A stretch of DNA of 64,000 nucleotides from Rhodococcus sp. ARC_M5. Lineage in GTDB: Bacteria; Actinomycetota; Actinomycetes; Mycobacteriales; Mycobacteriaceae. Both the position numbers and the translations under genes were made by a program. Positions 35,205 to 44,601 of the stretch are shown here, piece after piece (positions within the stretch are counted from its first letter, which is position 1; each line of letters starts with the position of its first letter). The stretch spans positions 1 through 64,000 of the forward strand of contig NZ_JALGQE010000006.1 of NCBI RefSeq assembly GCF_022810405.1. The letters are read 5' to 3'. Below the pieces are notes generated by a model, which was not told the origin of the DNA, did no database searches, and saw nothing but the letters and a program-made list of their open reading frames with translations.

Positions 35205-37010
35205 CCCGAGCGTTCTGATCACCGCTGCCATCTGGCCGTAAGCTCCGGTGGCGAGATTTTCCAACAGCGCCAGCTTGATCTCCGGTGCGTCGCGCGTGAG
35301 CGCCTGGAAGTGCGCCGTCGACACCACCACGAGATCGACCGGTGTGTCGGCGACCATGTCGAGCAGAAACGGCACCGACATCAGCAGGGGCATCTCACCG
35401 AAGCTCATGCCTGGGGAGAGAGTCGTGATGCGGTGCTTGCCACCGTCGGCGGAGACCGCCGTCGACGTCACCTCGCCGCGCAGCATCAGGAACAGGCCCG
35501 CCGCCGGATCGCCGTGGCGAACGATCACGTCTCCACGCGCGTAGTGCCGTTTCTCCAGATACGGAGTCACCGCCTCGAACTGGGCGGCGGACAGCCCGGC
35601 CAGCAACGGATGCTCGGCAGTGGTGACGACGGTGGGCTGTCGTACACCCACGCAATGACGATCCAGAAGCAGGTTCTCGGCCCACTGGATCGCCGCACCC
35701 AGGCTCGAATACGTTCGGCCTGCGGGATCGGCCGGGTCGAGACTCGACGTCGTATGACCCATGATCGCTCTGGGATCCACCAGACCCACCACACAGCCGT
35801 GTTCGGCGAGATCTCGACGTAGGTCCTCGAACATGGTGCGAGCGATGTCACTGACTTCGTCCACCCCCCGAACATCGATGACGAGGGCATCCAGTTCACG
35901 GTCGAGGTCGCCGATCTCACGGACGGCCGTCTCGGCACCGGAGAACAGCAGATCACCGTGCAGCTCGTACACCCGGGCGCGATCTCCCACGGCGGCCAAC
36001 GCGGCTTGTTCCACATCGGAGCGCCGTTTACGCGAGGGTGCCTCGGTGACCACGTATCGACGCCGGATCGAGGACTTGGCCGCTCGGGTGACGTGCAGGA
36101 AGTGCAGTTCGAGACGGTTCGAGAGCTCTCGGCACGCGGCGACTCCGCGCACGCTGTTGCCGTGGGAATCGAGTCGCGGTGAATAGACGGCAATGCCCAT
36201 CTGCCCCGGGAGTACTGCCAGGATTCCTCCTCCGACTCCGCTCTTGGCCGGCAGACCCACCCGCGCGACCCAGTCGCCCGCGCCGTCGTACATCCCACAC
36301 GTCGTCATGACCGACAGCACTCGTTCGACCAGAGCGGGTGCCAGTGCGCGCTCTCGCGTGCGCGGATTGACGCCGTTGTTGGCCATGGTCGCCGCCATCA
36401 TGGCGAGGTCCGCAGCGGTGACGTCGATCGAACACTGGCGAAAGTACAGATCGACTGCGGCGTCGGGATCGTGGTCGATGATGTCGAACGAACGGAGCAT
36501 GTAGCCGATGGCGCGGTTGCGATTGCCGGTGCGGGCCTCCGACCGGTAGACGGACTCGTTGAACGTCAGAGACCTCCCCGCATAGCGAGAGTACGAGGCT
36601 CGAATGCGCTCGAACCGGTCCTCGGCACTGCGCCCGGAGATCAGTGACGCCGACGTGATGGCGCCGGCATTGATCATCGGGTTGCGCGGTCGCTCGGTGA
36701 CGGGGTCGAGACTGATCTCGTTGAACGGCTCACCGGACGGTTCGACGTCGATCTTGCTCGCAACGATGTCCAGGCCGCGATCGGCCAGGGCCAATGCATA
36801 GGTGAACGGCTTGGAGATCGATTGGATCGTGAAGGGGAGTCGAGTGTCACCGACTTCGTAGAGGTAACCGTCCGTGGTCGTCAGCGCGATACCGAACCCG
36901 TCCGGCGTGACGGCGGCGAGCTCGGGAATGTAGTCCGCCACGTGCCCGGACGTGTCGTCGCGGCACAGCTCGTGAACTCGGCGCAGGATGGCATCGACGA
37001 CGTTGCTCAT
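35184..37010 (-). CDS. glsA: Glutaminase A fused to STAS and cyclic-nucleotide-binding-like domains
   Basis: This 608-residue three-domain protein has residues 1-310 as a serine-dependent glutaminase (glutamine to glutamate plus ammonia): the catalytic SISK has S64/K67, followed by NPMINAGAI, a conserved tyrosine region and AKSGVGGGI. Residues about 340-440 resemble a STAS domain ([28 protein letters not shown]). Residues about 470-590 are a cNMP-binding fold ([27 protein letters not shown]), but the phosphate-binding arginine expected after FGE is absent (MSVPFLLDM), so ligand binding is doubtful. Ordinary GlsA is about 310 residues. The start is the ATG at 37010, divergent from dxs. Confidence 0.92.
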   Translation of the reverse strand: MSNVVDAILRRVHELCRDDTSGHVADYIPELAAVTPDGFGIALTTTDGYLYEVGDTRLPFTIQSISKPFTYALALADRGLDIVASKIDVEPSGEPFNEISLDPVTERPRNPMINAGAITSASLISGRSAEDRFERIRASYSRYAGRSLTFNESVYRSEARTGNRNRAIGYMLRSFDIIDHDPDAAVDLYFRQCSIDVTAADLAMMAATMANNGVNPRTRERALAPALVERVLSVMTTCGMYDGAGDWVARVGLPAKSGVGGGILAVLPGQMGIAVYSPRLDSHGNSVRGVAACRELSNRLELHFLHVTRAAKSSIRRRYVVTEAPSRKRRSDVEQAALAAVGDRARVYELHGDLLFSGAETAVREIGDLDRELDALVIDVRGVDEVSDIARTMFEDLRRDLAEHGCVVGLVDPRAIMGHTTSSLDPADPAGRTYSSLGAAIQWAENLLLDRHCVGVRQPTVVTTAEHPLLAGLSAAQFEAVTPYLEKRHYARGDVIVRHGDPAAGLFLMLRGEVTSTAVSADGGKHRITTLSPGMSFGEMPLLMSVPFLLDMVADTPVDLVVVSTAHFQALTRDAPEIKLALLENLATGAYGQMAAVIRTLGRFDIGI

Positions 37011-37188
37011 AGGCCACACTGTAAGTGTGATGTCCGATTCGACACTGCGGAGGTTAGGGGCGGCTGATCCAGGGCACCTGGATGCTCGACGGTACTGTCG
37101 GCGTGACGATGCTGGGCGGAGCGGCGAGGAACGCCGACTCCGTAGACTGAAGTTTCTATTCTGTTTCCGGCCGGAGGGAGCGATCTCG

Positions 37189-39069
37189 TTGGGTGTCCTA
37201 GCGCGAATTCAGACGCCCGAGGACTTGCGCGACCTCGGTAGTGCGGAGCTGGCCGAGTTGGCCCGCGAGATCCGCGCGTTTCTGGTCGAGAAGGTGTCCG
37301 CCACCGGCGGCCACCTCGGACCCAATCTCGGCGTGGTGGAACTGACTCTGGCGATCCACCGAATCTTCGATTCGCCGCGTGACCCCGTCATCTTCGACAC
37401 CGGCCACCAGGCGTACGTGCACAAGATGCTCACCGGGCGCACCGGTCTGTTCGACACGCTCCGTAAACAGGGTGGACTGTCGGGCTATCCGTCACGGGTC
37501 GAGAGCGAACACGACTGGGTGGAGTCCTCGCACGCGTCGGCGTCGCTCTCCTATGCCGACGGCATGGCCAAGGCGTTCGCACTCAAGGGTGAGACCGACC
37601 GCCACGTCGTCGCCGTGGTCGGAGACGGTGCACTCACCGGCGGGATGTGCTGGGAGGCATTGAACAACATTGCCGCCGGTCGGGACCGATCTCTGGTGAT
37701 CGTCGTCAACGACAACGGTCGCTCGTACGCTCCGACCATCGGTGGTTTGGCCGATCATCTGGCGGCCCTGCGGCTGCAGCCGGGGTACGAGAAGGTGCTG
37801 GACAACGGTCGCCGAATCGTGCGTCGCATTCCCGTCGTCGGTCCTACGGCGTACGCGATGCTGCACGGAATGAAGGCCGGGGTAAAGGACGCCATCAGCC
37901 CGCAGGTGATGTTCACCGATCTGGGAATCAAGTACCTGGGTCCGGTGGACGGGCACGATCAGCATGCGATGGAATCGGCTCTGCGCCGAGCCAAGGCGTA
38001 CGGCGGTCCGGTCATCGTCCACGCGGTGACGCGCAAAGGAATGGGTTACGTTCACGCCGAGAACGACGTCGCCGATCAGATGCACGCCACCGGTGTCATC
38101 GATCCGTTGACAGGGCTGGCGCGATCGAAGTCGGTACCGGACTGGACCTCGGTGTTCTCGTCGGCGCTGATCGAGCAGGGCGAACAGAACGACGACGTCG
38201 TGGCGATCACCGCAGCAATGGCTGCGCCCACAGGTCTCGCCGCGTTCGGGGTTCGGTTCCCCGACCGACTGTTCGACGTCGGTATCGCCGAGCAACACGC
38301 GATGACGTCGGCCGCCGGCCTTGCGCTGGGCGGCATGCACCCAGTGGTCGCGATCTACTCCACCTTTCTCAATCGAGCGTTCGACCAGTTGCTGATGGAC
38401 GTGGCGCTGCTCGGACTCCCGGTCACCGTGGTGCTGGACCGCGCCGGTGTCACCGGTGCCGACGGTGCCAGTCACAACGGCATGTGGGACATGTCTCTCC
38501 TCGGCATCATCCCCGGCATGAAGGTAGCGGCACCGCGAGACGCGGAAACGCTGAAGGAAGAACTGGCCGAGGCGATCGCGACGTCCGACGGACCCACTGC
38601 GCTGCGCTTTCCCAAGGGCGCAGTGACCGAGGCGGTGCCGGCTGTGCGCAGGCTGGACGGAATCGTCGATGTGTTGGCCGAGCCGGCCGATGCGACGGGT
38701 GACGTGTTGATCGTCGCGGTCGGTGTGTTCGGTTCGCTCGCCCTCGACGCTGCGCAGAAGCTTCGGCACGACGGCATCTCGGTTGCCGTCGTGGATCCCC
38801 GGTGGGTGCTTCCGATTCCGCAGTCGTTGCTCAAGTTGGCCGAGGACTATCGAATGGTGGTGACCATCGAGGACAGCGGTGTGCACGGCGGAATCGGATC
38901 GACGTTGTCGGCCGCGTTGCGCGGTGCAGGCGTCGACACTCCGTGCCGGGATCTCGGTGTGCCGCAACGATTCCTGGACCACGCATCGCGGGAACAGCTA
39001 CACCACGAACTCGGTCTCACCTGCGAGGACGTCGTGCAGCGGGTCTCGCACTGGGTCAAGAGCCTCTGA
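37189..39069 (+). CDS. dxs: 1-deoxy-D-xylulose-5-phosphate synthase
   Basis: This 626-residue thiamine-diphosphate enzyme condenses pyruvate and glyceraldehyde-3-phosphate, the first step of the MEP isoprenoid pathway. It starts at TTG (37189) behind GGAGGGAG, giving [14 protein letters not shown] as in other actinobacteria. The ThDP motif is [18 protein letters not shown] ... VVNDN (from residue 145); the proton-shuttle region DGHD, the Pyr domain [20 protein letters not shown] and the transketolase C-terminal domain follow. It ends 14 bases inside the convergent MFS gene. Confidence 0.97.
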   Translation: MGVLARIQTPEDLRDLGSAELAELAREIRAFLVEKVSATGGHLGPNLGVVELTLAIHRIFDSPRDPVIFDTGHQAYVHKMLTGRTGLFDTLRKQGGLSGYPSRVESEHDWVESSHASASLSYADGMAKAFALKGETDRHVVAVVGDGALTGGMCWEALNNIAAGRDRSLVIVVNDNGRSYAPTIGGLADHLAALRLQPGYEKVLDNGRRIVRRIPVVGPTAYAMLHGMKAGVKDAISPQVMFTDLGIKYLGPVDGHDQHAMESALRRAKAYGGPVIVHAVTRKGMGYVHAENDVADQMHATGVIDPLTGLARSKSVPDWTSVFSSALIEQGEQNDDVVAITAAMAAPTGLAAFGVRFPDRLFDVGIAEQHAMTSAAGLALGGMHPVVAIYSTFLNRAFDQLLMDVALLGLPVTVVLDRAGVTGADGASHNGMWDMSLLGIIPGMKVAAPRDAETLKEELAEAIATSDGPTALRFPKGAVTEAVPAVRRLDGIVDVLAEPADATGDVLIVAVGVFGSLALDAAQKLRHDGISVAVVDPRWVLPIPQSLLKLAEDYRMVVTIEDSGVHGGIGSTLSAALRGAGVDTPCRDLGVPQRFLDHASREQLHHELGLTCEDVVQRVSHWVKSL

Positions 39070-40546
39070 GGCTCTCCTCCCGCCGGACGTCCACGCCGTA
39101 GAACGCGCGGCGTCCGGCCACCGCGCCCGCGACTGCCATCGGAGCCGTCATCACGAGAAGGAAGAGCACCGACGGCTCCCACCGTTGCGTGGCCGAATGC
39201 ACCGCGCCGCACACCAACGGGCCGCAGGCTGCCAGTAGGTAGCCGACCGTCTGAGCCATCGAACTCAGCGATGCAGCATCACGTGCCGTCGCGGCCCGCA
39301 GGTTCATCAGTGTCATCGCCAGGGACAACTGCCCGCCCTGACCGAGTCCGAGCAACACGGCCCACAGCAGCGCCCAGGAATCTGCAGAGGACAACACCCC
39401 CACCAAGCCCACACCAGTGGGCAGCACCACCGCAACGGCCAGAACGCTCTGTCTCGGCAACCTGGTGGCCAGGCTCGGCACCGTCAGCGCCGTCACGACA
39501 CTGCTGAGCGACAGGGCCGTCAACAGCAGCCCCGCCGCGGCGGCGTCCACTCCACGATCCTGGTAGATCGTGGGCAGCCAGGCGATCATCGAATACGCCA
39601 TGAGGGACTGCACACCCATGAACGCCGTCACCGCCCACGCGACGGGGGAGCGCAGGACGCCCGAACCGCCGCGCGACCCCACGGCACCGGGCACAGCGGC
39701 CGACCCCGCCCTCGCGAACATCCGGGACAACCGCGCCATACACAACGCCGCAATCAACACCGGGACCGCCCACAGCCCGAGCACCCACCGCCAACCACCG
39801 TCGAGCGCCTCCGTCAACGGAACCGAGGGCCCCGAAGCAACACCGGCACTGGCACTGATCACAGCCGTCAACACACCGGTCAACAACCCCAGCCGCCGAG
39901 CCGACACCGCCGGACTCACGGGTCGTTCCTGCAGGCTCCACTGCTGCCCACCCGGTCGTTCCTGCAGGCTCCACTGCTGCCCACCCGGTCGTTCCTGCAG
40001 GCTCCACTCCTGCCCACCCGGTCGTTCCTGCAGGCTCCACTCCTGCTTGTCGGGTCGTTCCTGCAGGCTCCACTCCTGCTTGTCGGGTCGTTCCTGCAGG
40101 CTCCACTCCTGCTTGTCGGGTCGTTCCTGCAGGCTCCACTCCTGCTTGTCGGGTCGTTCCTGCAGGCTCCACTCCTGCACGATCACGCGAACCAGAACCG
40201 GACCCAACACATTCGCCACCGCAATACCTGCAGCCGCCACGAGGGTTCCAGCCACCAGCACCGGCCAGGACGGCACCGCGCGCACCGCGGTGCCGACAGC
40301 GATGAGAATCAAGCATCCGACGAGCACGTGCGTCACCCGCGCACGACGCAACAGACAACCTGCAGCGGCCGCGCACACACCGAGACAGATCACCGGTCCC
40401 GTCGTCAACAGCGCCATCGAGACGGAATCGGCAGAATAGAACTCTGCGATATCGGAGGTGAGAGCCGAGGTACTGCCGAACAACAGACGCAGTCCGAGAC
40501 CGAACAGCACGACGGTGACGACAGCGAACACGATGCGTGAATTCAT
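39056..40546 (-). CDS. MFS transporter (CynX/NimT-like) with internal 8-fold 11-residue repeat
   Basis: This 496-residue permease starts at the ATG at 40546. Twelve transmembrane helices are predicted. The loop between helices 4 and 5, normally short in CynX/NimT transporters (cyanate, 2-nitroimidazole and related anion exporters), is expanded by about 88 residues consisting of eight copies of [11 protein letters not shown] or [11 protein letters not shown] variants. Sequence on both sides matches the family ([10 protein letters not shown] before, [23 protein letters not shown] after), so the array is an in-frame insertion that keeps the gene open. By helix count the loop should be cytoplasmic. 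Substrate is unknown. Confidence 0.85.
   Translation of the reverse strand: MNSRIVFAVVTVVLFGLGLRLLFGSTSALTSDIAEFYSADSVSMALLTTGPVICLGVCAAAAGCLLRRARVTHVLVGCLILIAVGTAVRAVPSWPVLVAGTLVAAAGIAVANVLGPVLVRVIVQEWSLQERPDKQEWSLQERPDKQEWSLQERPDKQEWSLQERPDKQEWSLQERPGGQEWSLQERPGGQQWSLQERPGGQQWSLQERPVSPAVSARRLGLLTGVLTAVISASAGVASGPSVPLTEALDGGWRWVLGLWAVPVLIAALCMARLSRMFARAGSAAVPGAVGSRGGSGVLRSPVAWAVTAFMGVQSLMAYSMIAWLPTIYQDRGVDAAAAGLLLTALSLSSVVTALTVPSLATRLPRQSVLAVAVVLPTGVGLVGVLSSADSWALLWAVLLGLGQGGQLSLAMTLMNLRAATARDAASLSSMAQTVGYLLAACGPLVCGAVHSATQRWEPSVLFLLVMTAPMAVAGAVAGRRAFYGVDVRREESLRGS
39921..40184. repeat. Minisatellite: 8 tandem 33-bp units inside the MFS gene (dispersed repeat family, site 3)
   Basis: Units start at 39921, 39954, 39987, 40020, 40053, 40086, 40119 and 40152, each beginning GGTCGTTCCTGCAGGCTCCA. 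The period is exactly 33 bp, so the frame is kept. Units 4-7 on the plus strand share the CTTGTC tail or nearly so, and units 1-3 carry CCCACCC instead, showing at least two expansion steps. Confidence 0.97.
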
Positions 40547-40625
40547 GGCCTGCTTTCGGCGGCAGAACGACGGATAGTTTCCTTTCCTCACAATGCACCA
40601 CCGGTCAGGTGAGATGCCTCTCGAC

Positions 40626-40698
40626 CCACCCCGCCGAACTCGACGTCATGGACGAGAGATCGCCGGATGTCGTCCACACCTTCGAGTTCGGCGGTGGG
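40626..40698. repeat. Imperfect palindromic element A
   Basis: CCGCCGAACTCGA (40631-40643) pairs perfectly with TCGAGTTCGGCGG (40682-40694), then after a mismatched bulge TGGACGA (40649-40655) pairs with TCGTCCA (40670-40676). The left arm is 18/22 identical to the arm of element B at 42427. It lies just beyond the stop codon of the NAD(P)-binding gene. Confidence 0.75.
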
Positions 40699-40701
40699 CG
40701 A

Positions 40702-41448
40702 TCATCGCGACTGTGCGGCCGCCCAGTCCTCGAACGTCTGCGTACCGTGATCGGCACCGGCGGAAGTAACCAGTGTTCCGTCGCGCATCGCGCGCCCGTA
40801 AGCACCCGGAACGGGCACTTCGAGCACGAGTGCCCGCTTACCGATCGCCCGGGCCTGGCCCCGCACCATCTGTGCCATGCGCTCTCGACGCGGACCGCCC
40901 AGATCGGCGACGCGGCCGGAAGGCGGCCGCTCGGCCAGGTCGATCAGACGCTCGGCAACTTCGCGGGCGGCGATCGGTTGCGAGAGCATCTTCGGGATGA
41001 TGCTCACCGGACCGAACGAGGCGCGTGCGCGGATCTGGGCGGCGAATTCGTGGAACTGGGTGGCCCGCAGGATCGTCCACGGCACGGTTCCCGAGCGAAC
41101 GATTCTCTCCTGCTCGACCTTTCCGGCGTAGTACGACTGTGGGGCCCGGTCGATCCCCACGATGGACAGGGCCAGATGATGACCGACACCCTTCTCGCTC
41201 TCGCCCGCGAGCAAATGTCGGGTGACGGTGGAAAAGAATGCCGTGGATTCCTTCGCCGACACCGTCTGCGTCGACGCGACATCGACGACAGCGTCGACGC
41301 CGGACAACGCATCGGACAGACCTGTGCCGGTGACGAGATCCACACCGGCCGATCGCGACAGCACGACCACCTCGTGTCCGCGTTCACGTGCAACCTCGAC
41401 GACATGTGCTCCGACGGTTCCGGTTCCACCGGCTACGGCTAGCTTCAT
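40702..41448 (-). CDS. NAD(P)H-binding SDR-like protein (ECF41-associated epimerase/oxidoreductase)
   Basis: This is a 248-residue atypical short-chain dehydrogenase of the NmrA/SDR_a5 type. The dinucleotide motif is GGTGTVGAHV (residues 7-16); there is no canonical YxxxK pair, but ESTAFFSTVTRHLLAG and YYAGKVEQERIV are family-like. It is 94 bases downstream of an ECF41 sigma gene on the same strand; ECF41 factors are known to be linked to a carboxymuconolactone-decarboxylase, oxidoreductase or epimerase (COE) gene that they transcribe, and this fits that role. Substrate is unknown. Confidence 0.85.
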   Translation of the reverse strand: MKLAVAGGTGTVGAHVVEVARERGHEVVVLSRSAGVDLVTGTGLSDALSGVDAVVDVASTQTVSAKESTAFFSTVTRHLLAGESEKGVGHHLALSIVGIDRAPQSYYAGKVEQERIVRSGTVPWTILRATQFHEFAAQIRARASFGPVSIIPKMLSQPIAAREVAERLIDLAERPPSGRVADLGGPRRERMAQMVRGQARAIGKRALVLEVPVPGAYGRAMRDGTLVTSAGADHGTQTFEDWAAAQSR

Positions 41449-41542
41449 CGCGTATCCACCTGATTCTCGAGAGATGATGCGGACCGCACTGCGCGGCCCT
41501 CCACTCTCTGACGACGCAGCCGTGACGAATGTATGGCGGGTG

Positions 41543-42397
41543 TCAGACCCAGTGCCGGAGTTTGTCCGGATTGAGCACGATCCACACGCTGGAGACCATG
41601 CCGTCGACGGTGTCGAACCCGATGACGCCGAACACCGCGCCATTGCGTCGGATCACGATCCCCGACAGGCCGTTGACGGATTCGATCGACCAGTCGAGAT
41701 CGGTGGACTTGGCTGTGATGCCGCGGACGAAGCGAGCGACTCGATCGGATCCGAGGACGGCATTACGGGCCGCGGATACGTGGCCGCCGCCGTCGCTGAT
41801 CAAGGTGACGTCGGGCGCGAGCACCGAGACGAGGGATGCGAGGTCCCCGCCTGCGGACGCCGATGCGAACGCCCTCACGACGCGATCGTGCTCGCGGGGA
41901 TCGGCGACGAAGTGATGACGGGAATGCACGTGAGTTCGTGCGGCAGAGGCGAGTTGGCGGCAGGCGGCCGGGGATCGATCGAGAACGGTCGCGATCTCGT
42001 CGAACGGCACGGCGAACGCGTCGTGCAGGACGAATGCGACGCGTTGCGCCGGACCGAGCGTTTCGAGTACGACGAGCAGGGCCAGCGATACCGATTCCTG
42101 CTGCGCAACTCGGTCGGCCGGATCCGTGGCACCCTCGGTGGCGTTGGTCTCGACGGGCTCAGGTAGCCACTGACCGACGTAGTTCTCGCGGCGAACACGA
42201 GCCGATCCGAGCATGTCGAGGCAGATCCGGCCCACCACTCGGGTGAGCCATGCGGCAGGGACGTCGATGGCGTCGCGTTCGGCGTCGGTGAGTCGGTACC
42301 AGCGAACGAGAGCCTCGGATGCGGCGTCTTCGGCGTCGCTGTACGACCCCAACATTCGGTAGCCGATGCCGATCAGCCGGCTGCGTTCGTTGTTCAT
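41543..42397 (-). CDS. ECF41-group RNA polymerase sigma factor (SigJ-like) with SnoaL-like C-terminus
   Basis: This 284-residue sigma factor has region 2 at about 5-70 and region 4 at about 105-155 (PAQRVAFVLHDAFAVPFDEIATVLDRSPAACRQLASAAR). The linker carries the ECF41 motif WLPEP (residues 77-81). The C-terminal NTF2/SnoaL-like domain (about 165-284) contains DGGGHVSAARN and ends with the hallmark NPDKL (276-280). In ECF41 the C-terminal domain modulates activity in place of a separate anti-sigma factor. The ATG is at 42397; element B lies immediately upstream. Confidence 0.93.
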   Translation of the reverse strand: MNNERSRLIGIGYRMLGSYSDAEDAASEALVRWYRLTDAERDAIDVPAAWLTRVVGRICLDMLGSARVRRENYVGQWLPEPVETNATEGATDPADRVAQQESVSLALLVVLETLGPAQRVAFVLHDAFAVPFDEIATVLDRSPAACRQLASAARTHVHSRHHFVADPREHDRVVRAFASASAGGDLASLVSVLAPDVTLISDGGGHVSAARNAVLGSDRVARFVRGITAKSTDLDWSIESVNGLSGIVIRRNGAVFGVIGFDTVDGMVSSVWIVLNPDKLRHWV

Positions 42398-42426
42398 CGG
42401 ATCGCACCATAGCGTGACCGAACAAT

Positions 42427-42487
42427 GCCGAGTTCGAGGTTATGGACGAAAATCCGGGAAAAATCCGTCCATAACCTCGAACTCGGC
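42427..42487. repeat. Palindromic element B with perfect 22-bp arms
   Basis: Arm GCCGAGTTCGAGGTTATGGA plus CG (42427-42448) is perfectly complementary to 42466-42487, with a 17-nt A-rich loop. It sits between fadB (stop at 42496) and the ECF41 gene start (42397). It could terminate transcription, but sequence kinship with element A suggests a dispersed repeat. Confidence 0.85.
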
Positions 42488-42495
42488 GGGGAAAG

Positions 42496-44601
42496 CTAGA
42501 CGCTGGCTACACCGGGGGCGAGGAAGCGCTGACCGGTTGCGGCCTCGGATGCACCGCTGCGGTCCAGGTACGGAGTGATGCCGCCGTTCCAGAATCCGAA
42601 GCCTCCACCGAGGAGCAGGCAGAGGTCGATGTCCTCGGCTGCTGCCACGACGCCCTCGTCGAGCATGATCTTGATCTCGTCGGCGATGGCGTTGCGGGTG
42701 CGGTCGAGCACCTGCTCGGCGGTGGACGGCGAATCTCCCTGTGGCCACAGGGCAGCCACCTCGGGATCGACGACCTGGCCCTCGGGTCCGTAGGTCCACA
42801 CACCCGGCTTCTTCGCCTCGACGAGAGCGCGGAAGCCGGCCGAGTCCTTGAACCGATCCGGATAGGCCTCGGCGAGGGTTTCGGCCGTGTGCAGGGCGAC
42901 GGCCGGTCCGACCAGTGCCAGCAGGGTCAACGGGCTCATCGGCATGCCGAGTTCGCCCACTGCGCCGTCGGCGACATCGAACGGGGTGCCCTCGTCGATC
43001 GCGCTGATGATCTCGTTCGACGCGCGCGTGACCAGACGGTTGAAGACGAATCCGGGGAGATCCGCCGACAACACGGCCGACTTCTTGAGGGTCTTGGCCG
43101 TCGCGAATGCCGTTGCGAGGGTGGCATCGTCGGTCTTCTCACCCTTGACGACCTCGAGCAGCGGCAGGACCGCGACGGGGTTGAAGAAGTGGAAACCGAC
43201 GACCCGCTCGGGGTGCTTCAGGTCCGCCGCCATCTTGGTGATCGACAGCGAAGACGTGTTGGTCGCAAGGATCGTTTCGGCAGAGACAAATTCCTCGACC
43301 TCGGCGAACACCTTCTTCTTGACGTCGAGGTTCTCGAACACGGCCTCGATGACGAAGTCGGTCTTGGCGAAGGCGGACTTGTCGATCGAGCCGGACACCA
43401 ACGCCTTCAACCGATTTGCGGCATCGGGGGACAGGCGCTTCTTGCCGAGCAGCTTGTCGATCTCCCCGTGGACGTAGCCGACGCCCTTGTCGATGCGCTC
43501 CTGATCGATGTCGGTGAGGATCACCGGCACCTTCAGCTGCCGCACGAACAGCAGCGCGAGCTGGCTGGCCATCAGGCCGGCACCGACGATGCCGACGCCG
43601 GAGATCTTGCGCGCCAACGACTTGTCGGGTGCACCGGCAGGCCGCTTCGCGCGCTTCTGAACCAGATCGAAGGCGTACAGCCCGGCGCGGAGCTCGTCCT
43701 TGACCAGCAACGTGGACAGGGCCTCGTCCTCGGCCGCGAAAGCCTTGTCGAGCGAGGCAGAGTCGGTGATGTCGGTGCTCTTGGCGAGCTCGAGCAGCTC
43801 CACCGCGGCGACGGGGCCGGGGGCGAAGTTGTTCGTCTTGCCCGCGACGATGCCCTTGGCGCGGGCAATGGCGTCGTCCCAGGCCTGCCCGCGGTCGATC
43901 TCGGGACGAGCAGGGGTGATCTCGCCCTTGATCACCTGAGCGGCCCATGCGAGAGACTGCTCGAGGAAGTCGGCTCCGCCGAAGAGGGCGTCGGCGATGC
44001 CGAGGTCCAGTGCCTGCTGCGGCTTGAGGACGCGGTTCTGGTTCAGTGCGTTCTCGATGACGACGGTGACGGCATTCGAGGCTCCGATGATGTTGGGCAG
44101 CAACTGAGTTCCGCCCCATCCCGGTACCAGGCCGAGGAAGGCCTCGGGTAGGCCGAGGGCGGCAGCGTTCTCGGCGACGGTGCGGTAGTGCGAGTGCAGT
44201 CCCACTTCGAGGCCGCCGCCGAGTGCGGCACCGTTGATGAAGGCGAACGTCGGAATGTTCGACTCGCGAAGGCGACGGAACACCTTGTGGCCGAGCTGCC
44301 CGATCTGCAGCGCCTCGTCCTTGGTCTTGATGTTCGGCACACCGTTGAGGTCGGCACCGACGGCGAAGATGAACGGCTTGCCGGTGACGGCGATGGCCAC
44401 CGGGTTCGCTGCGAATGCCTCGTCGAGTGCGGCGTCGAACTTGGCCAGTCCGCCGGGACCGAAGGTCGACGGCTTGGTGTGATCGAAGCCGTTGTCGAGT
44501 GTCACGAGGGCGATGGAGCCGTCGAGTCCCGGTACGGAGATGATCTTGGTGAACGCGTTCGTGACGACCTCGTCTTCGAACGCGGTGGTGATGTCACTCA
44601 T
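42496..44601 (-). CDS. fadB: Trifunctional fatty-acid oxidation alpha subunit (enoyl-CoA hydratase / 3-hydroxyacyl-CoA dehydrogenase)
   Basis: This 701-residue protein has residues about 15-260 as a crotonase-fold enoyl-CoA hydratase (PFIFAVGADLNGV, INGAALGGGLEVGLHSHYR, GLVPGWGGTQLLPNIIG). Residues about 335-515 are the NAD-binding 3-hydroxyacyl-CoA dehydrogenase (GIVGAGLMASQLA, NTSSLSI, VGFHFFNPVAVLPLLEVVKG). The C-terminal HADH domain has DLPGFVFNRLV. It catalyses two consecutive beta-oxidation steps in complex with FadA. Its ATG overlaps the fadA stop (ATGA). Confidence 0.95.
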   Translation of the reverse strand: MSDITTAFEDEVVTNAFTKIISVPGLDGSIALVTLDNGFDHTKPSTFGPGGLAKFDAALDEAFAANPVAIAVTGKPFIFAVGADLNGVPNIKTKDEALQIGQLGHKVFRRLRESNIPTFAFINGAALGGGLEVGLHSHYRTVAENAAALGLPEAFLGLVPGWGGTQLLPNIIGASNAVTVVIENALNQNRVLKPQQALDLGIADALFGGADFLEQSLAWAAQVIKGEITPARPEIDRGQAWDDAIARAKGIVAGKTNNFAPGPVAAVELLELAKSTDITDSASLDKAFAAEDEALSTLLVKDELRAGLYAFDLVQKRAKRPAGAPDKSLARKISGVGIVGAGLMASQLALLFVRQLKVPVILTDIDQERIDKGVGYVHGEIDKLLGKKRLSPDAANRLKALVSGSIDKSAFAKTDFVIEAVFENLDVKKKVFAEVEEFVSAETILATNTSSLSITKMAADLKHPERVVGFHFFNPVAVLPLLEVVKGEKTDDATLATAFATAKTLKKSAVLSADLPGFVFNRLVTRASNEIISAIDEGTPFDVADGAVGELGMPMSPLTLLALVGPAVALHTAETLAEAYPDRFKDSAGFRALVEAKKPGVWTYGPEGQVVDPEVAALWPQGDSPSTAEQVLDRTRNAIADEIKIMLDEGVVAAAEDIDLCLLLGGGFGFWNGGITPYLDRSGASEAATGQRFLAPGVASV

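Noticed and set aside
39921-40184. CRISPR array
   Set aside because: The 33-bp periodicity resembles a CRISPR repeat, but the units are directly tandem with no unique spacers, they lie inside a coding sequence, and there is no cas gene.
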